Translations under genes and position numbers: made by a program
DNA from: Pleurobrachia bachei
Taxonomy: Eukaryota; Ctenophora; Tentaculata; Cydippida; Pleurobrachiidae
Direction: 5' to 3'
Assembly: GCA_000695325.1 (NCBI GenBank)
Contig: AVPN01000047.1
Location: 1 to 30,967 of the forward strand
Length of the DNA: 30,967 bases
In this document: positions 1-9,896 of the stretch, piece after piece
Position numbering within the stretch: position 1 is the stretch's first letter
Layout: every line of letters begins with the position of its first letter
The notes under the pieces: model-generated
Told to the model about the DNA's origin: nothing
Databases searched by the model: none
What the model saw: the letters and a program-made list of their open reading frames with translations, nothing else

Positions 1-1067
1 GCTTTGCCATTGGCCATTTTCCACATCATAATGATGCTGTAGCGTTCTCGTTCATAGAGACATACAACTAATGCCAACATTGGGGGCCTTTTTATTTGAC
101 GAACGAAATGAATAGCCAAGCCCCACTTCGATTTTTTCTTGCCTTGTCACTTGCGGCTTATTTGACCATCTGGCCTCTCTTCATATATACTCATATATAA
201 GGGATGGAATATAACAAATTGTTTCATGTTTTGCACTAATGATAGTAATAATATCATGCGAGGAACCGAGTTATCTCAGGAATAGAAATTTTCGAAAAAA
301 AGAAGCTTCGGGAGGGGATGCATGGGGCATGCCGCGTGTGCGGAGCTCCCGCAAGCACAGTCCTGGGGCAGCAATCTTTAAATCAAAGACTGGACTAAAA
401 TGTTCACCTAGACTAGCAATTAGCATGGTACCAGATCTCGTAGAGTAGTAAAATTTAGCACACTTACTCTATGGGAAAAATAAATAAGTACCACAAAATT
501 TCAGAATTTTACCTCATAGTTAGTTCCTATCAAAAAGTCCGAAATTTCGGTCAACATATTTATTTATCCCTTAGAATGACTGGGCCAAGCCATTTTGGCA
601 GGTGCACAGTTGTTCGACAGTCTATTTCTGGCTGTTATTTCTCGCTGCTATTTCTCGCTGCTACACCTAATTCTGGCTGCAAGCAGCTATAAATATATTT
701 TAGCGGCCAGAAAAAGGGTCCAGCATCCAGAAATCGATTTTAGCAGGCGGGAGCTAGCAGCCAGAATAAGATATATTGCACGTGATCTCTATCTCTCTAT
801 GGGATAAGAGAGACGAATCAGTGAAGTGATTTGGTATCTGCAGCTAATTGGGTATGGAATACGAGAGGCACCTGTCCCTTAGATCCAAACTTGAAATTCG
901 CACACATTGCGACAAATCACCAATAAACTGATCTCATTTCACCCCGTGTGGGGTGTAACATGTCGGGATATGATATAATAACCGATTGACAGATCTCTTA
1001 TCACGCCCAATCCACGCCTAAAATTTAGGCCTCTACAATATCGAGAACCATGCCTAGGGGGGGGGGG
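1..1067. other. Upstream region, no recognised gene
   Basis: No open frame here resembles a known protein; the longest frames are about 60-75 codons and compositionally ordinary. Visible elements are an AATAAA at 922-927, which could be the poly(A) signal of a gene left of the window, a short hairpin at 940-955 (CACCCC, GTGT, GGGGTG), a foldback-like repeat around 610-775, and an 11-G run at 1057-1067 where the GRWD1 tandem duplication begins. Confidence 0.5.
610..775. repeat. Imperfect foldback repeat built on CTGGCTGC
   Basis: The left half has several copies of TTTCTGGCTG and TTTCTCGCTGC, including a 13-14 bp tandem. The right half has the reverse complement (GCAGCCAGAA, CGGCCAGAAA, CATCCAGAAA). 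The halves meet in an AT-rich centre near 690-705. This looks like a degraded foldback or MITE-like element; no target-site duplication was identified. Confidence 0.4.
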
Positions 1068-1365
1068 ACATTATTTGTTGCCACAGACATTAGTTTGACT
1101 AATCATGTCGAGACAACCGCTCGTTCATGAAACATTTGAATTGGTTTGCTATATTTTTGGTCCAAAAGTTTGGGACAATGCAGCGTTTAGACATCGTTTA
1201 GACAAACTCCTGATCCAGTTACTTGTCGGACATTTATTGTAATCCAGTGTGTGTAGCAACACGGTGTCGGACCTGTTGGACGTTGGTTTTGATAAAATTA
1301 ACCTAAACCCCTTAACTGCAGAGACCTCTAACTCCCTTTACATTAACTAATTTCACAGTTTCAAG

Positions 1366-1820
1366 ATGATGGGAGTTAATGAAGAAGATGAGATGACCGA
1401 GGAACAGACAGGTGAGAGAAATCGACCGTACCTTTATACACGCCCCTCTGTCTGACAATCATCGGGAAACCCCTTCCCCAATTCCTTGCCTTGTTCGTCC
1501 CTTCTTCCCCGTTGGAACAAAACAAAGTTCATCTGGGCGTATCTTCAATCTTCGCTCCCCAGTCCCCTATGCCCTTCACGTGCTATCAGAAATTTTTTTT
1601 TTTCGTGCTATCAGACCAACTTGACGTAAGGCGCGACGACCTTGTAGAGTGTCAAGTGCGCGTCCTCATCAATTCATGACTGCCCTTTCCGCCGTGTACA
1701 ATGTATAAAATGTACATTTTGTACACAGCTGCGACAGCTGTACACATGTGTTCACCTCTTACCAACCCTCCATTCTTCAGAGACCACAGAGACTACTGGA
1801 GAGAAGACCCAACTCAAAAC
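1366..1820 (+). pseudogene. Duplicated GRWD1 5' end (exon 1 plus truncated exon 2)
   Basis: This is the first copy of the GRWD1 start: exon 1 at 1366-1411 encodes [15 protein letters not shown] and has an intact GTGAGA donor. Exon 2 begins at 1781 after the acceptor CTTCAG and is cut off at 1820 by a G run. The copy cannot encode a WD protein alone. Its exon 1 could still serve as an alternative first exon by splicing to the exon 2 acceptor of the second copy, which would give the same N-terminus. Confidence 0.7.
1690..1752. repeat. Palindrome cluster in GRWD1 intron 1, first copy
   Basis: Nested self-complementary words lie here: GTGTACAATGT against ACATTTTGTACAC, and CAGCTG-CGA-CAGCTG flanked by TGTACA words. 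The same cluster recurs at about 2441-2503 in the second copy of the duplication. CAGCTG is an E-box core, so a regulatory role is possible, but it could equally be a small palindromic repeat. Confidence 0.45.
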
Positions 1821-2128
1821 GGGGGGGGGGACATTATTTGTTGCCACAGACATTAGTTTGACTAATCATGTCGAGACAACCGCTCGTTCATGAAACATTT
1901 GAATTGGTTTGCTATATTTTTGGTCCAAAAGTTTGGGACAATGCAGAGTTTAGACATCGTTTAGACAAACTCCTGATCCAGTTACTTGTCGGACATTTAT
2001 TGTAATCCAGTGTGTGTAGCAACACGGTGTCGGACCTGTTGGACGTTGGTTTTGATAAAATTAACCTAAACCCCTTAACTGCAGAGACCTCTAACTCCCT
2101 TTACATTAACTAATTTCACAGTTTCAAG

Positions 2129-5100
2129 ATGATGGGAGTTAATGAAGAAGATGAGATGACCGAGGAACAGACAGGTGAGAGAAATCGACCGTACCTTTAT
2201 ACACGCCCCTCTGTCTGACAATCATCGGGAAACCCCTTCCCCAATTCCTTGCCTTGTTCGTCCCTTCTTCCCCGTTGGAACAAAACAAAGTTCATCTGGG
2301 CGTATCTTCAATCTTCGCTCCCCAGTCCCCTATGCCCTTCACGTGCTATCAGAACGTGCTATCAGACCAACTTGACGTAAGGCGCGACGACCTTGTAGAG
2401 TGTCAAGTGCGCGTCCTCATCAATTCATGACTGCCCTTTCCGCCGTGTACAATGTATAAAATGTACATTTTGTACACAGCTGCGACAGCTGTACACATGT
2501 GTTCACCTCTTACCAACCCTCCATTCTTCCGAGACCACAGAGACTACTGGAGAGAAGACCCAACTCAAAACATACCTACCAAAAGATATAGAAGCGGGGG
2601 AAGAGCTCACTCCTGATATGAGTGCTTATGAAATGCTCCACACGGTATGTTGTAACGATGTAACACTAGCTCACTCTTCCAACCCAATCACTTGTTACCC
2701 ATTCTAACCAGAATTGTTACTCATTCAAAACCTCAAATAACTACCCGTTCCCCTAACCCATCCTCAGTTCCGGGCCCGTGCATCCTGCCTCTCATTTGAC
2801 GTATTGAAGGACAGACTAGGACCACGGGAGGGATACCCTATCACAGCGTATACAGTGGCTGGGACTCAGGCAGATAAGGGGAAAAAGAACAGTGTTATAA
2901 TCATGAAGATGAGCAACTTGAACAGAGAACAAAACGGTGAGATTGAGTTAGATCGAGGATCGCGATCGTATTTATTCAGTCATATCTCTTGAAAGCCTAC
3001 TGCACTGCTTCTCACAGCGACAGCTGCACTAGCTTAGTGATTTAGCAGAGGGACAGTATCAACATTTGTAATTCTCCCTGCAGAAGAAGAGGAAAAAGAG
3101 GAGGAGGAGAAAAGTGATGATGAAGATGTTGAAAAGGAAGATGAAGAAGAGGATGAGAAATCGAAGGAGGTTCTAGAAACTGCAGAGATTTATCACCAGG
3201 GCACTGTCAACAGAATAAGGGTAAATTATTGTCCCTAGACCCCCAATGATATTCCTTTCCTGTTCCCTATTTTCTCTTGCCTCGCTCGACCCCCTTTACC
3301 CCCTTTTACAAATGTAAAGGAGGGTTAACATCACAAATGTTCTCCTAATTTAAGATTTACTCTCATTCAACGACATACCATAACAATTTCATGTGTTTCA
3401 GATATGTCCCCACTCAACAGACGCCAAGACCTACGTGGCAACCTGGTCCGAAAAAGGCAAGGTCCACATCTGGGACATTGGCCCCCAACTCTCCTCCCTG
3501 GAAACAGCTTCTTCCAACAAAGACGTCCAAAAAGTTAAACCAGTTTTCACGTTTGGAGGTCATGTGGAGGAAGGGTTTGGTATGGATTGGTCGCCCACTC
3601 GGCAGGGATATTTGCTGACTGGTGATTGTACGAGACACATCCATTTGTGGACACCACGGGAGGCTGATTGGTTGGTTAGTCAGCAGACGTTTAGCAGTCA
3701 TCACGAGAGTGTCGAGGATATACAGGTTAGAGCTGACCATCTTTCTCCTTCTGATTGCATGTAATGATTCAATATAATGGGATATACCTTGGGATATACC
3801 TAGATATATATACCTAGATATATACCTAGGGATATACCTAGGAGGGGTATCTCTTCCAGGACAAAGCTTTCAGTGTATAAAAACATGTCATTGTATTTAT
3901 TCAACGTCATAATTTCTCCTCAACAGTGGTCTCCAAATGAAGAACACGTGTTTGCTTCTTGTTCCGTGGATAAAACTATTAGAATATGGGACGACCGGGC
4001 CCCACACCACAAGGCTTGTATGATCACTGTCCCTGATGCCCACACTTCTGATGTTAATGTTATCAACTGGAACAGGTACTAGTACATGTTATTTTACAGC
4101 TGTACTTCGGTAGAACCTTACCTGGCCCATGCCACGCCCACCCCACTGTGCCGTACACTTGTGTATCGACCATAGTCCATAGTGTAGCTAAGGTTTTTGA
4201 TGAGGTACCTTATCTTGTTGCTCTATCTCAGCCTCCCGCCCTCCCATCTCAATCTCACAAGCTCCCCCTCTTCAGAACAGAGCCATTTATTGTGTCTGGT
4301 GGGGATGATGGGGTCCTAAAGATCTGGGATCTCAGGAAATTGGACTCTCATGCTGCCCTTTTCAAACACCACTCAGGTATTTACACTCGCTGGTAGAGTG
4401 GCAAAGTTGTCCGTCACCCAAAATAACATGTCCTTACAGTTACATACTTTGCTCTGAATATATATATATACTAGGAATCTCTGGCAACTGAACAAATGTT
4501 TTGATGTTTCGACGAAGATTATGCTAGTAAAGCAGTTAGTAGTATCCAAGGTTGATTACAGCAACATACTGTACTGTGGACTACCTAATAGGATTCTAAA
4601 TGGGCTCCAGAAAGTTCTCAATTCCTGTATTCGCTTCATCTACAACCTCCATGGGCATCAGGATAACTACATGGATTTCTTCCGGCAGTGTCACATTCTT
4701 CCGATCACTCAGAGACTCACCTTTAAAGCTTGCTTAATAGCTTACAAGATAGTCAGCGGTACGGCACCGGAATACCTTCAAGACTTGGTACCTCTTGATG
4801 ATTGCTGGGGAGCATCTAGAACTACGAGGTTGACGGGAGTTCTTGATCCCTATAGGCTCAAACATCCAAAGTTGTCCAGTGTTAATGCTAACTCAAAACT
4901 GAGGCGAAGGAGGAGATATGTGTTTCTTCCAACGGTGTGGAATGACCTTCCCTTTCAGATAAGATCGATTCCAAATGTGGACACCTTCAAATCTCGGTTA
5001 AAGACACATCTGTTCACTGTAGCATTCGGCGAGGTTCCCACGGTTCTAGTATAGTTGTTTGGCCGTGGGCAATTGGTGTCATCCCTTTTATTTCATTTCA

Positions 5101-6796
5101 GCTTTCATTACCTGGTATCTAACCCTCTTTTTCAGCTGGTGTGAGTATAGCGTGTATTAAATTGATATCGGCAGTTTTTATGAGACCCGTTTTTCTCTCA
5201 GTTACCATTAAAGAGTCACCTGTAATAGTCTACGTTAAACATTTATACCCAGTTTTGTGCGTGTGAAGCATTATATTTTCCTAGGATATACCGCTCTGAG
5301 TATTCTGCAGTCCAGTGTCAATTGTATGGCTCTGGTACTGTGGAATATGGGCGGTATATAAGTTCTTGTTATTATTATTATTATTATTAAACACCCTTGT
5401 CATACACAGACTGTACATCGCGCAAGAGACAATGACTGTATGTGGTACCATGTCCCCCACTGCTGGGAGTGTTACACAGTTTGTGGTGTGCGCGCGATTT
5501 TGCTGTTGTAACGTCAGGTAATATTTCCTGAAAACACTCCATTGGAATATTTGCTAAAGGAGCAGTCTGTCGCTTAGATACCGCCTAACGAACGACCACT
5601 TCGACGTTCATCTTCAACTTATAATAGAGACTAGCGCACCCATAGGGTGCGCCCTACATAAGGGGTGTTCACAAACCACCCGGCTTTGCCGGGTGGCCCT
5701 CTTTATTCCCACATTTGATGGTTGCTATGGCAACTAAATCGGTAACTGTAGTGACTGCTCCCAAGAAGAGGGCCGGCTGTTTAATGTATTTCATTGCCCG
5801 CTTTTGAGTTTTCCATCATTCGGCACTCACATAATAATGGGTGTCACAAAGACATGTGATGCAGTCTGCAGAGCTGATACTTATGAGAAATGTGACACTG
5901 ACAGGGGTGTCACTGACGGCGGTACTAATGAGGTTAACTAATTAAGTGAAATGTGATCAGATAGCAGGAGATCTGAGAGAACTGTTAGAATAGAAGGTGT
6001 CCCTATAGCAACATGAATGACGACACCCCAATCAAAATGACGTGTCTGTAACGCGCGGGTGTGTATCATATGTGGTACCATCTCCCCCCCAATGTGACAC
6101 ACAACAGGGTGTGGTGTGCGCGCGATTTTGCGTCAGTTTGACATTGATATTTCGTCACAACTGGTCTTTGAAATTCTTAATGAAGGAGCATTCTGTCGCT
6201 TAGATACCGCTTAACGAACGGCCACCACGAATAGAGATATATATATATATATACTATAATCGTACTTGGAGTGAAAAATGTTAGCACGGAAACGATCCCA
6301 AAAAATAAAACATTGGCTGCTTGTGATACTTGTTACCAATCACTATACTAGGTCCGATAACAAGTGTGGAGTGGCACCCAACTGATAGCTCAGTGTTCGG
6401 GGCAAGTGGTGAGGACAACCAGGTTTCTCTCTGGGATCTGGGCGTAGAGAGCGCTGAACCACTAGTCATCAATGACACTGAGGTAAGCTCATTGGGTCTT
6501 GGGTTGTCTATTCTTGGTGAGACGAGTTTGATTTTGAGTTACTTACTATTCCGAATTGGTACATGTGATTGCTTATAATTAGAATCAAATTCAAAACGGG
6601 GCCTGATGCCGCCAGACAATTTACCAATAGCTGCCCTCCTAACAGCCTCTCTCCCTTCCAGGTTCCGCCCCAGCTGCTGTTTATCCACCAAGGACAGGAA
6701 GAGATTAAGGAGTTACATTGGCATCCCTTCATTTCTGGACTCCTTTTTACCACATCCCTCAACGATTTCAATGTCTTCAAAACGATATCTGTGTGA
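2129..6796 (+). CDS. GRWD1: Glutamate-rich WD repeat protein 1 (GRWD1)
   Basis: Nine exons: 2129-2174, 2541-2644, 2768-2936, 3084-3220, 3402-3725, 3927-4075, 4276-4376, 6352-6482, 6662-6796. Phases agree at every junction and give 431 residues, against about 446 in human GRWD1. An acidic Glu/Asp/Lys run at residues ~107-137 precedes a WD40 propeller with VHIWDIG, IHLWTP, IRIWDD, LKIWDLR and VSLWDLG blade ends. The conserved segment [13 protein letters not shown] precedes the acidic run. By homology it is a histone-binding and 60S ribosome biogenesis factor in nucleus and nucleolus. The start follows a TTTCACAG acceptor by 7 nt. Exon 2 is taken from 2541 because the equivalent of the first copy's acceptor (AG at 1779-1780) reads CG here. 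Intron 7 (4377-6351) is swollen by a LINE and other repeats. Confidence 0.93.
3781..3850. repeat. Tandem GATATACCTAGG repeat
   Basis: About five degenerate copies of a 12-14 bp unit close to GATATACCTAGG lie in GRWD1 intron 5. CCTAGG and TATATA are themselves palindromic, so the tract can fold. It looks like a local minisatellite with no coding content. Confidence 0.7.
4500..5392 (+). mobile_element. 5'-truncated CR1/L2-like LINE
   Basis: An open frame at 4521-5054 (177 codons) encodes the C-terminal part of a non-LTR reverse transcriptase. Recognisable motifs are [36 protein letters not shown], and a C-terminal block with [21 protein letters not shown]. The 3' end reads GGCGGTATATAAG followed by a (TTA)n tail at about 5369-5390, typical of CR1/L2-type elements. 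The catalytic palm (YADD region), endonuclease and ORF1 are absent, so this is a dead-on-arrival copy. The remaining frame is uninterrupted for 534 nt, which suggests a fairly young insertion. It sits in sense orientation in GRWD1 intron 7. Confidence 0.87.
5438..6226. repeat. Pair of diverged ~160 bp direct repeats (5438-5600, 6069-6226)
   Basis: Both copies begin TATGTGGTACCAT, share GTGTGCGCGCGATTTTGC in the middle, and end with CTGTCGCTTAGATACCGC then TAACGAACG. Between them lie about 470 bp with two strong hairpins and no frame of note. The pair could be the two ends of one unnamed interspersed element or two copies of a SINE-like repeat. I saw no protein homology inside. Confidence 0.65.
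5634..5696. repeat. Two adjacent perfect hairpins
   Basis: The first, 5634-5652, has 8-bp arms GCGCACCC/GGGTGCGC with loop ATA. The second, 5676-5696, has 8-bp arms CCACCCGG/CCGGGTGG with loop CTTTG. They lie 23 nt apart between the two 160 bp repeats and are much more GC-rich than their surroundings. Confidence 0.75.
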
Positions 6797-7312
6797 TATT
6801 TAGAGGACTGTGGACAGCTTTTATTTTAGCAGGGGCCTTGATTTTCAGGGTTTTTTATTCGACTTAATTTATTTCTTTTCAAAAAACAAAATATTTGTGG
6901 TGCAATTTCCAATTTAAAATTAAATCGGCCGGCGCCCGACAGTTCTTCGATTTAAAGCTTCGAAAACACAGAACCGTTGCTGAGCACACTACTTGTTACC
7001 CTTGAGTAAGCTATAGGGATCCAGAGATCAGGAACCAAGCCCGGAGGGACAATTTGATGGTTCTGGTAGAGCTGGATATCTGTTTTCTAAAGCATGCGAG
7101 TTTTTGTCATATTCACCGCCGATAAGCGCCGCGCTTCTGTCCAATTTCTGTTTGCGCGGCTCGTTCGGGCCTTGCGTCGACTTGAAAATTTAGAATTTTG
7201 CCTTTTTTAAAATCGGCATTTTTCAGTTTCTGTGTTCCAGCTGCTCTAACGACGTGTTGAACATTGTTAACCCGCATGTAACAACTAAAAACCCTCCCTA
7301 AATCACCGTAGG
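6797..7312 (+). other. GRWD1-COG3 intergenic region, possible promoter
   Basis: No gene is seen. An ATTAAA variant poly(A) signal lies at 6919-6924. From about 7110 to 7185 the sequence turns CpG-rich with GCGCCGCGC, an inverted-orientation-free CCAAT at 7141-7145, GCGCGGC and GCGTCGAC. It is the most promoter-like intergenic stretch in the window and could start a transcription unit at COG3. The promoter reading is inferred from composition only. Confidence 0.4.
7310..7311 (+). promoter_or_regulatory. Candidate trans-splice acceptor of COG3
   Basis: A pyrimidine-bearing stretch ending CACCGTAG places its AG only 1 nt before the COG3 ATG. A 1-nt leader is unlikely to come from an ordinary promoter but is normal for SL-trans-spliced messages. 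A 5'-UTR cis-intron is the alternative. Confidence 0.5.
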
Positions 7313-9624
7313 ATGAGTATCCAGATCGTGGGAAATGCTGCCCAATCGAAACTGGTCCGTGACCGCTTGTCCCAGTGGGAGAGCTGTACCACCCTAACCC
7401 AGGAGCAGAAAGACCACGTTTTGGAGCTAGCGACTTGGTCCAGTGCTCCAGAGGACATTGGTCTACCTTCAGCTGATGTAGCTGAGCAGGCTTCCAGTGG
7501 AGACGACCAATCTTCTGTCATTAATAACGCCCATCAGTTTTACGAGTGGTTCCACACGATCGAAAGGGATATGGAGCGAGATCAGGAATCTGGTTATCAC
7601 GAATACAAAAGTATGCTGAAGGAACATCGTCGGAGATGTGATGCAGTGTTGAATGGGGTTAAATCGGCCCTTGATCACCTACGAGAGCTGTCCGAGCAGT
7701 ATCGAATGGTCAGCCGGACTACAGAGGCACTTCACGATAGTTGTGAGTTTTTGATGCAGGAGCAGCAAGACTTGGAGGATCTCGGCCGGAGTATATCTCA
7801 ACAACTTGTCTACTTCACCGAGCATGAACGTATTGGGACAAAGTTGAACAGCAGTGCGATTAACGTGATGGGCGAAGCATTTGTTCCCATGTTGATTCGA
7901 ATTGATGAGTGCGTACAATTCATGCAGGAGCACCCAAACTACAAGGAATCACCAACTTACCTTGCCAAATACCAACAATGTCTTGTCCGTGCACTAACCC
8001 TCCTTCGATCCTACATAGTGAATACTATTCGATCAGTTGCCACATCTGTAACACCCGCGTCCTTCGCTTCTGTCGTCCCCAACGACCCGACATTCGCCCA
8101 GTTTTACTCCAAATTCCAAACCCAAAGTCCCCGAGTTAAAGTGTTGATGGAGCAGATCGAGGGTCGCAGTGAGAAAAACCAGGAATACCTCCAAGTCATG
8201 CAGGATTGCTATACCTGCTACTGCTACCAACGGCAACTTCTGATTCAGCCGGTTATATCAAACGAGTTAGCCAGACTTCACAAGCTCCACTCGGGGGACC
8301 ATTGTACCTTTATTAGAACCAGCTGTATGATGCTGGTCAGAATCTGTGAGGATGAGCATTCTCTTTACCACTGTTTCTTCGCTAAAAGTGATCTTATCCT
8401 GCAGGGACTACTGGAAAACTTGACATCTGTACTGTACGATTATTTCCGGCCTCTTATCATCCAACAGGTGCAATTTGAAAACCTAGCAGATATTTGTAAT
8501 GTGCTGAAAAATGATATTATCGAAGATCAGGTATCTAGTAAGGGAGAGTGTTTGGAAGCGTTCGGGTTGTTAGCTGTGCAGATGTTGGAGGATGCCCAGG
8601 AGAGACTTAGTTACCGCACACAGCATTATATCACCTCTGATATCACTTACTACGCTCCTTCAGCCGGGGATCTAGCGTATCCACAAAAACTGGGTGAGGA
8701 CCTCTCAAACCAGTATAGTATGTGGTATCCTACTGTTCGGCGAGCACTGATCTGTCTTAGCAAGCTGTACCGGTGTACTCATACCAGTGTGTTCGAGAGT
8801 TTAGCCCAGGAGTGCCTCGCCGCTTCTATTGAGTCTCTTCGTAATGCGGGAATGCAGATCATGGAACGAAGCTCCCTCCTTGATTCCCAGCTATTCCTGA
8901 TTAAACATCTGCTGATCCTTAGGGAACAAATTGCTCCCTTTGATGTCAGTTTTACCGTCAGCGAGGTGTCGTTGGATTTCTCAAATCTGAAGATTGCAGC
9001 CTCGGATCTGATCACCAATAAGAGTAGGATGCTCTCCCTTACCTCTAATAACTCCATCCTGGAGTTCCTGATTAACGGGGCTCCACAGCTGAACAAGAGG
9101 GTATTGGACAGTAAGAAAGATGTGGATATCAACCTGAAAGAGGTAATATACAGAGCTCTGCTATTTTCAGTGCTTTCATAATTAATTTATATTTCCACTG
9201 AGTTCAAATTTCTTTTTTACTAGCTATAGTATGAGCATTCCTTACTCTTTTCACTAACCTACTTTTTCCCCAGGGTTGTACCGATTTCATTACCACAGCT
9301 GCGACACTTCTATCCTCCCCAATCTACGCGTTTCTAGCCCAAATCGAGACAAACCCAACCTCTTCAATTACAATGGAACAATATCGTAATGTGGTGTCGG
9401 AAACAAACCAGCGGATCTCTAACAAACTACCTGGTGTCAAGAATCTGATGGGACTTTACCTTGCTAACGCGGAAACTGAGGCGATCTTGTTCCGACCGAT
9501 CAGGTCTCAGATCATGGCCCAGTTCGCGTTGCTACGGAAACACATTGACAAGCTGGAAGATGAGGATCGGTTTATAATTAACTGTCCATCGCCTGAACAA
9601 TTGACTTTAACTATGGCTTATTGA
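7313..9624 (+). CDS. COG3: Conserved oligomeric Golgi complex subunit 3 (COG3/Sec34)
   Basis: Two exons, 7313-9142 and 9274-9624, give 726 residues; human COG3 has about 828. COG3 belongs to the COG lobe A tether that captures intra-Golgi retrograde vesicles on cis-Golgi membranes. Matches to the animal family run along the whole length: AILNDVNSALQHL corresponds to AVLNGVKSALDHL, then STAINVMGE-like FVPMLIRIDECV, RSEKNQEYLQVMQD, VLYDYFRPLIIQQV, MWYPTVRRALICLSKLYRC, QLFLIKHLLILREQIAPF, LDSKKDVD and a C-terminal ILFRPIRSQI with CPSPEQLTL. Residues ~70-170 are helical and coiled-coil-like, as in the Sec34 N-terminal domain. It lacks the Ser-rich linker seen in the human protein before MWYPTVRR. 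The 1830-nt first exon is unusual here. Confidence 0.96.
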
Positions 9625-9827
9625 AATAATTCTTTCGAGTGAGTTTACTTGAATGAGCAGATAAAGCATGTTTTTCTTCTTTTTTGATTTGTTGAGTTGC
9701 ATGGTTTAAGTCTGGGTAGCATTGTTTTTGAAGTTTTATTTGTTTTCTTTGTCATGTTAGTTTGTAGGAATATAGAATGATAACATTTTGTTTGAAACTA
9801 GCGTGTCTTCAATCCCACAAATCGGCA

Positions 9828-9833
9828 AATAAA
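9828..9833 (+). terminator. Poly(A) signal of COG3
   Basis: A canonical AATAAA lies about 200 nt after the COG3 stop and only 26 nt before the first candidate acceptor (AG at 9859-9860) of PNO1. Such close packing leaves little room for a separate PNO1 promoter. Confidence 0.65.
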
Positions 9834-9883
9834 CTTTTCCGATTACCACTGCACATCTAGAAACTAACCCAATCCTCAAATCT

Positions 9884-9885
9884 AG
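9884..9885 (+). promoter_or_regulatory. Candidate trans-splice acceptor of PNO1
   Basis: Three AGs precede the PNO1 ATG: CACATCTAG ending 9860, AAATCTAG ending 9885 and CACACACAG ending 9894, i.e. 36, 11 and 2 nt before the start. The middle one is chosen as the best-spaced, but the sequence does not decide between them. Confidence 0.4.
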
Positions 9886-9896
9886 CACACACAGCA

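Larger units (their letters stand above)
1068..2571 (+). repeat. Tandem direct duplication, copies 1068-1820 and 1831-2571
   Basis: Two head-to-tail copies of about 741-753 bp. By eye they differ at two single bases (1184/1947 and 1779/2530) and by a 12-nt A/T-rich insertion in the first copy near 1592, so identity is about 99.7 percent. Each copy is preceded by a G run (1057-1067 and 1821-1830). The unit carries about 300 bp upstream of GRWD1, its exon 1, intron 1 and the first part of exon 2. The break falls inside exon 2, so only the second copy continues into the gene. It is either very recent or two haplotypes collapsed into a false tandem. Confidence 0.9.

Noticed and set aside
239-807. 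Three small frames in the upstream region
   Set aside because: Short, without homology and partly within the foldback repeat; no splice-linked continuation.
3414-3740. Antisense 108-codon frame over GRWD1 exon 5
   Set aside because: Mirror of a WD40-coding exon with no support.
4521-5054. 177-codon frame as a host gene
   Set aside because: Its sequence is the C-terminal part of a non-LTR reverse transcriptase with a LINE 3' tail downstream, so it is a truncated mobile element.
8779-9132. Minus-strand 117-codon frame, and other long antisense frames in COG3, PNO1 and the CENP-B-like gene
   Set aside because: They are shadows of strongly conserved + strand coding exons and show no family resemblance.
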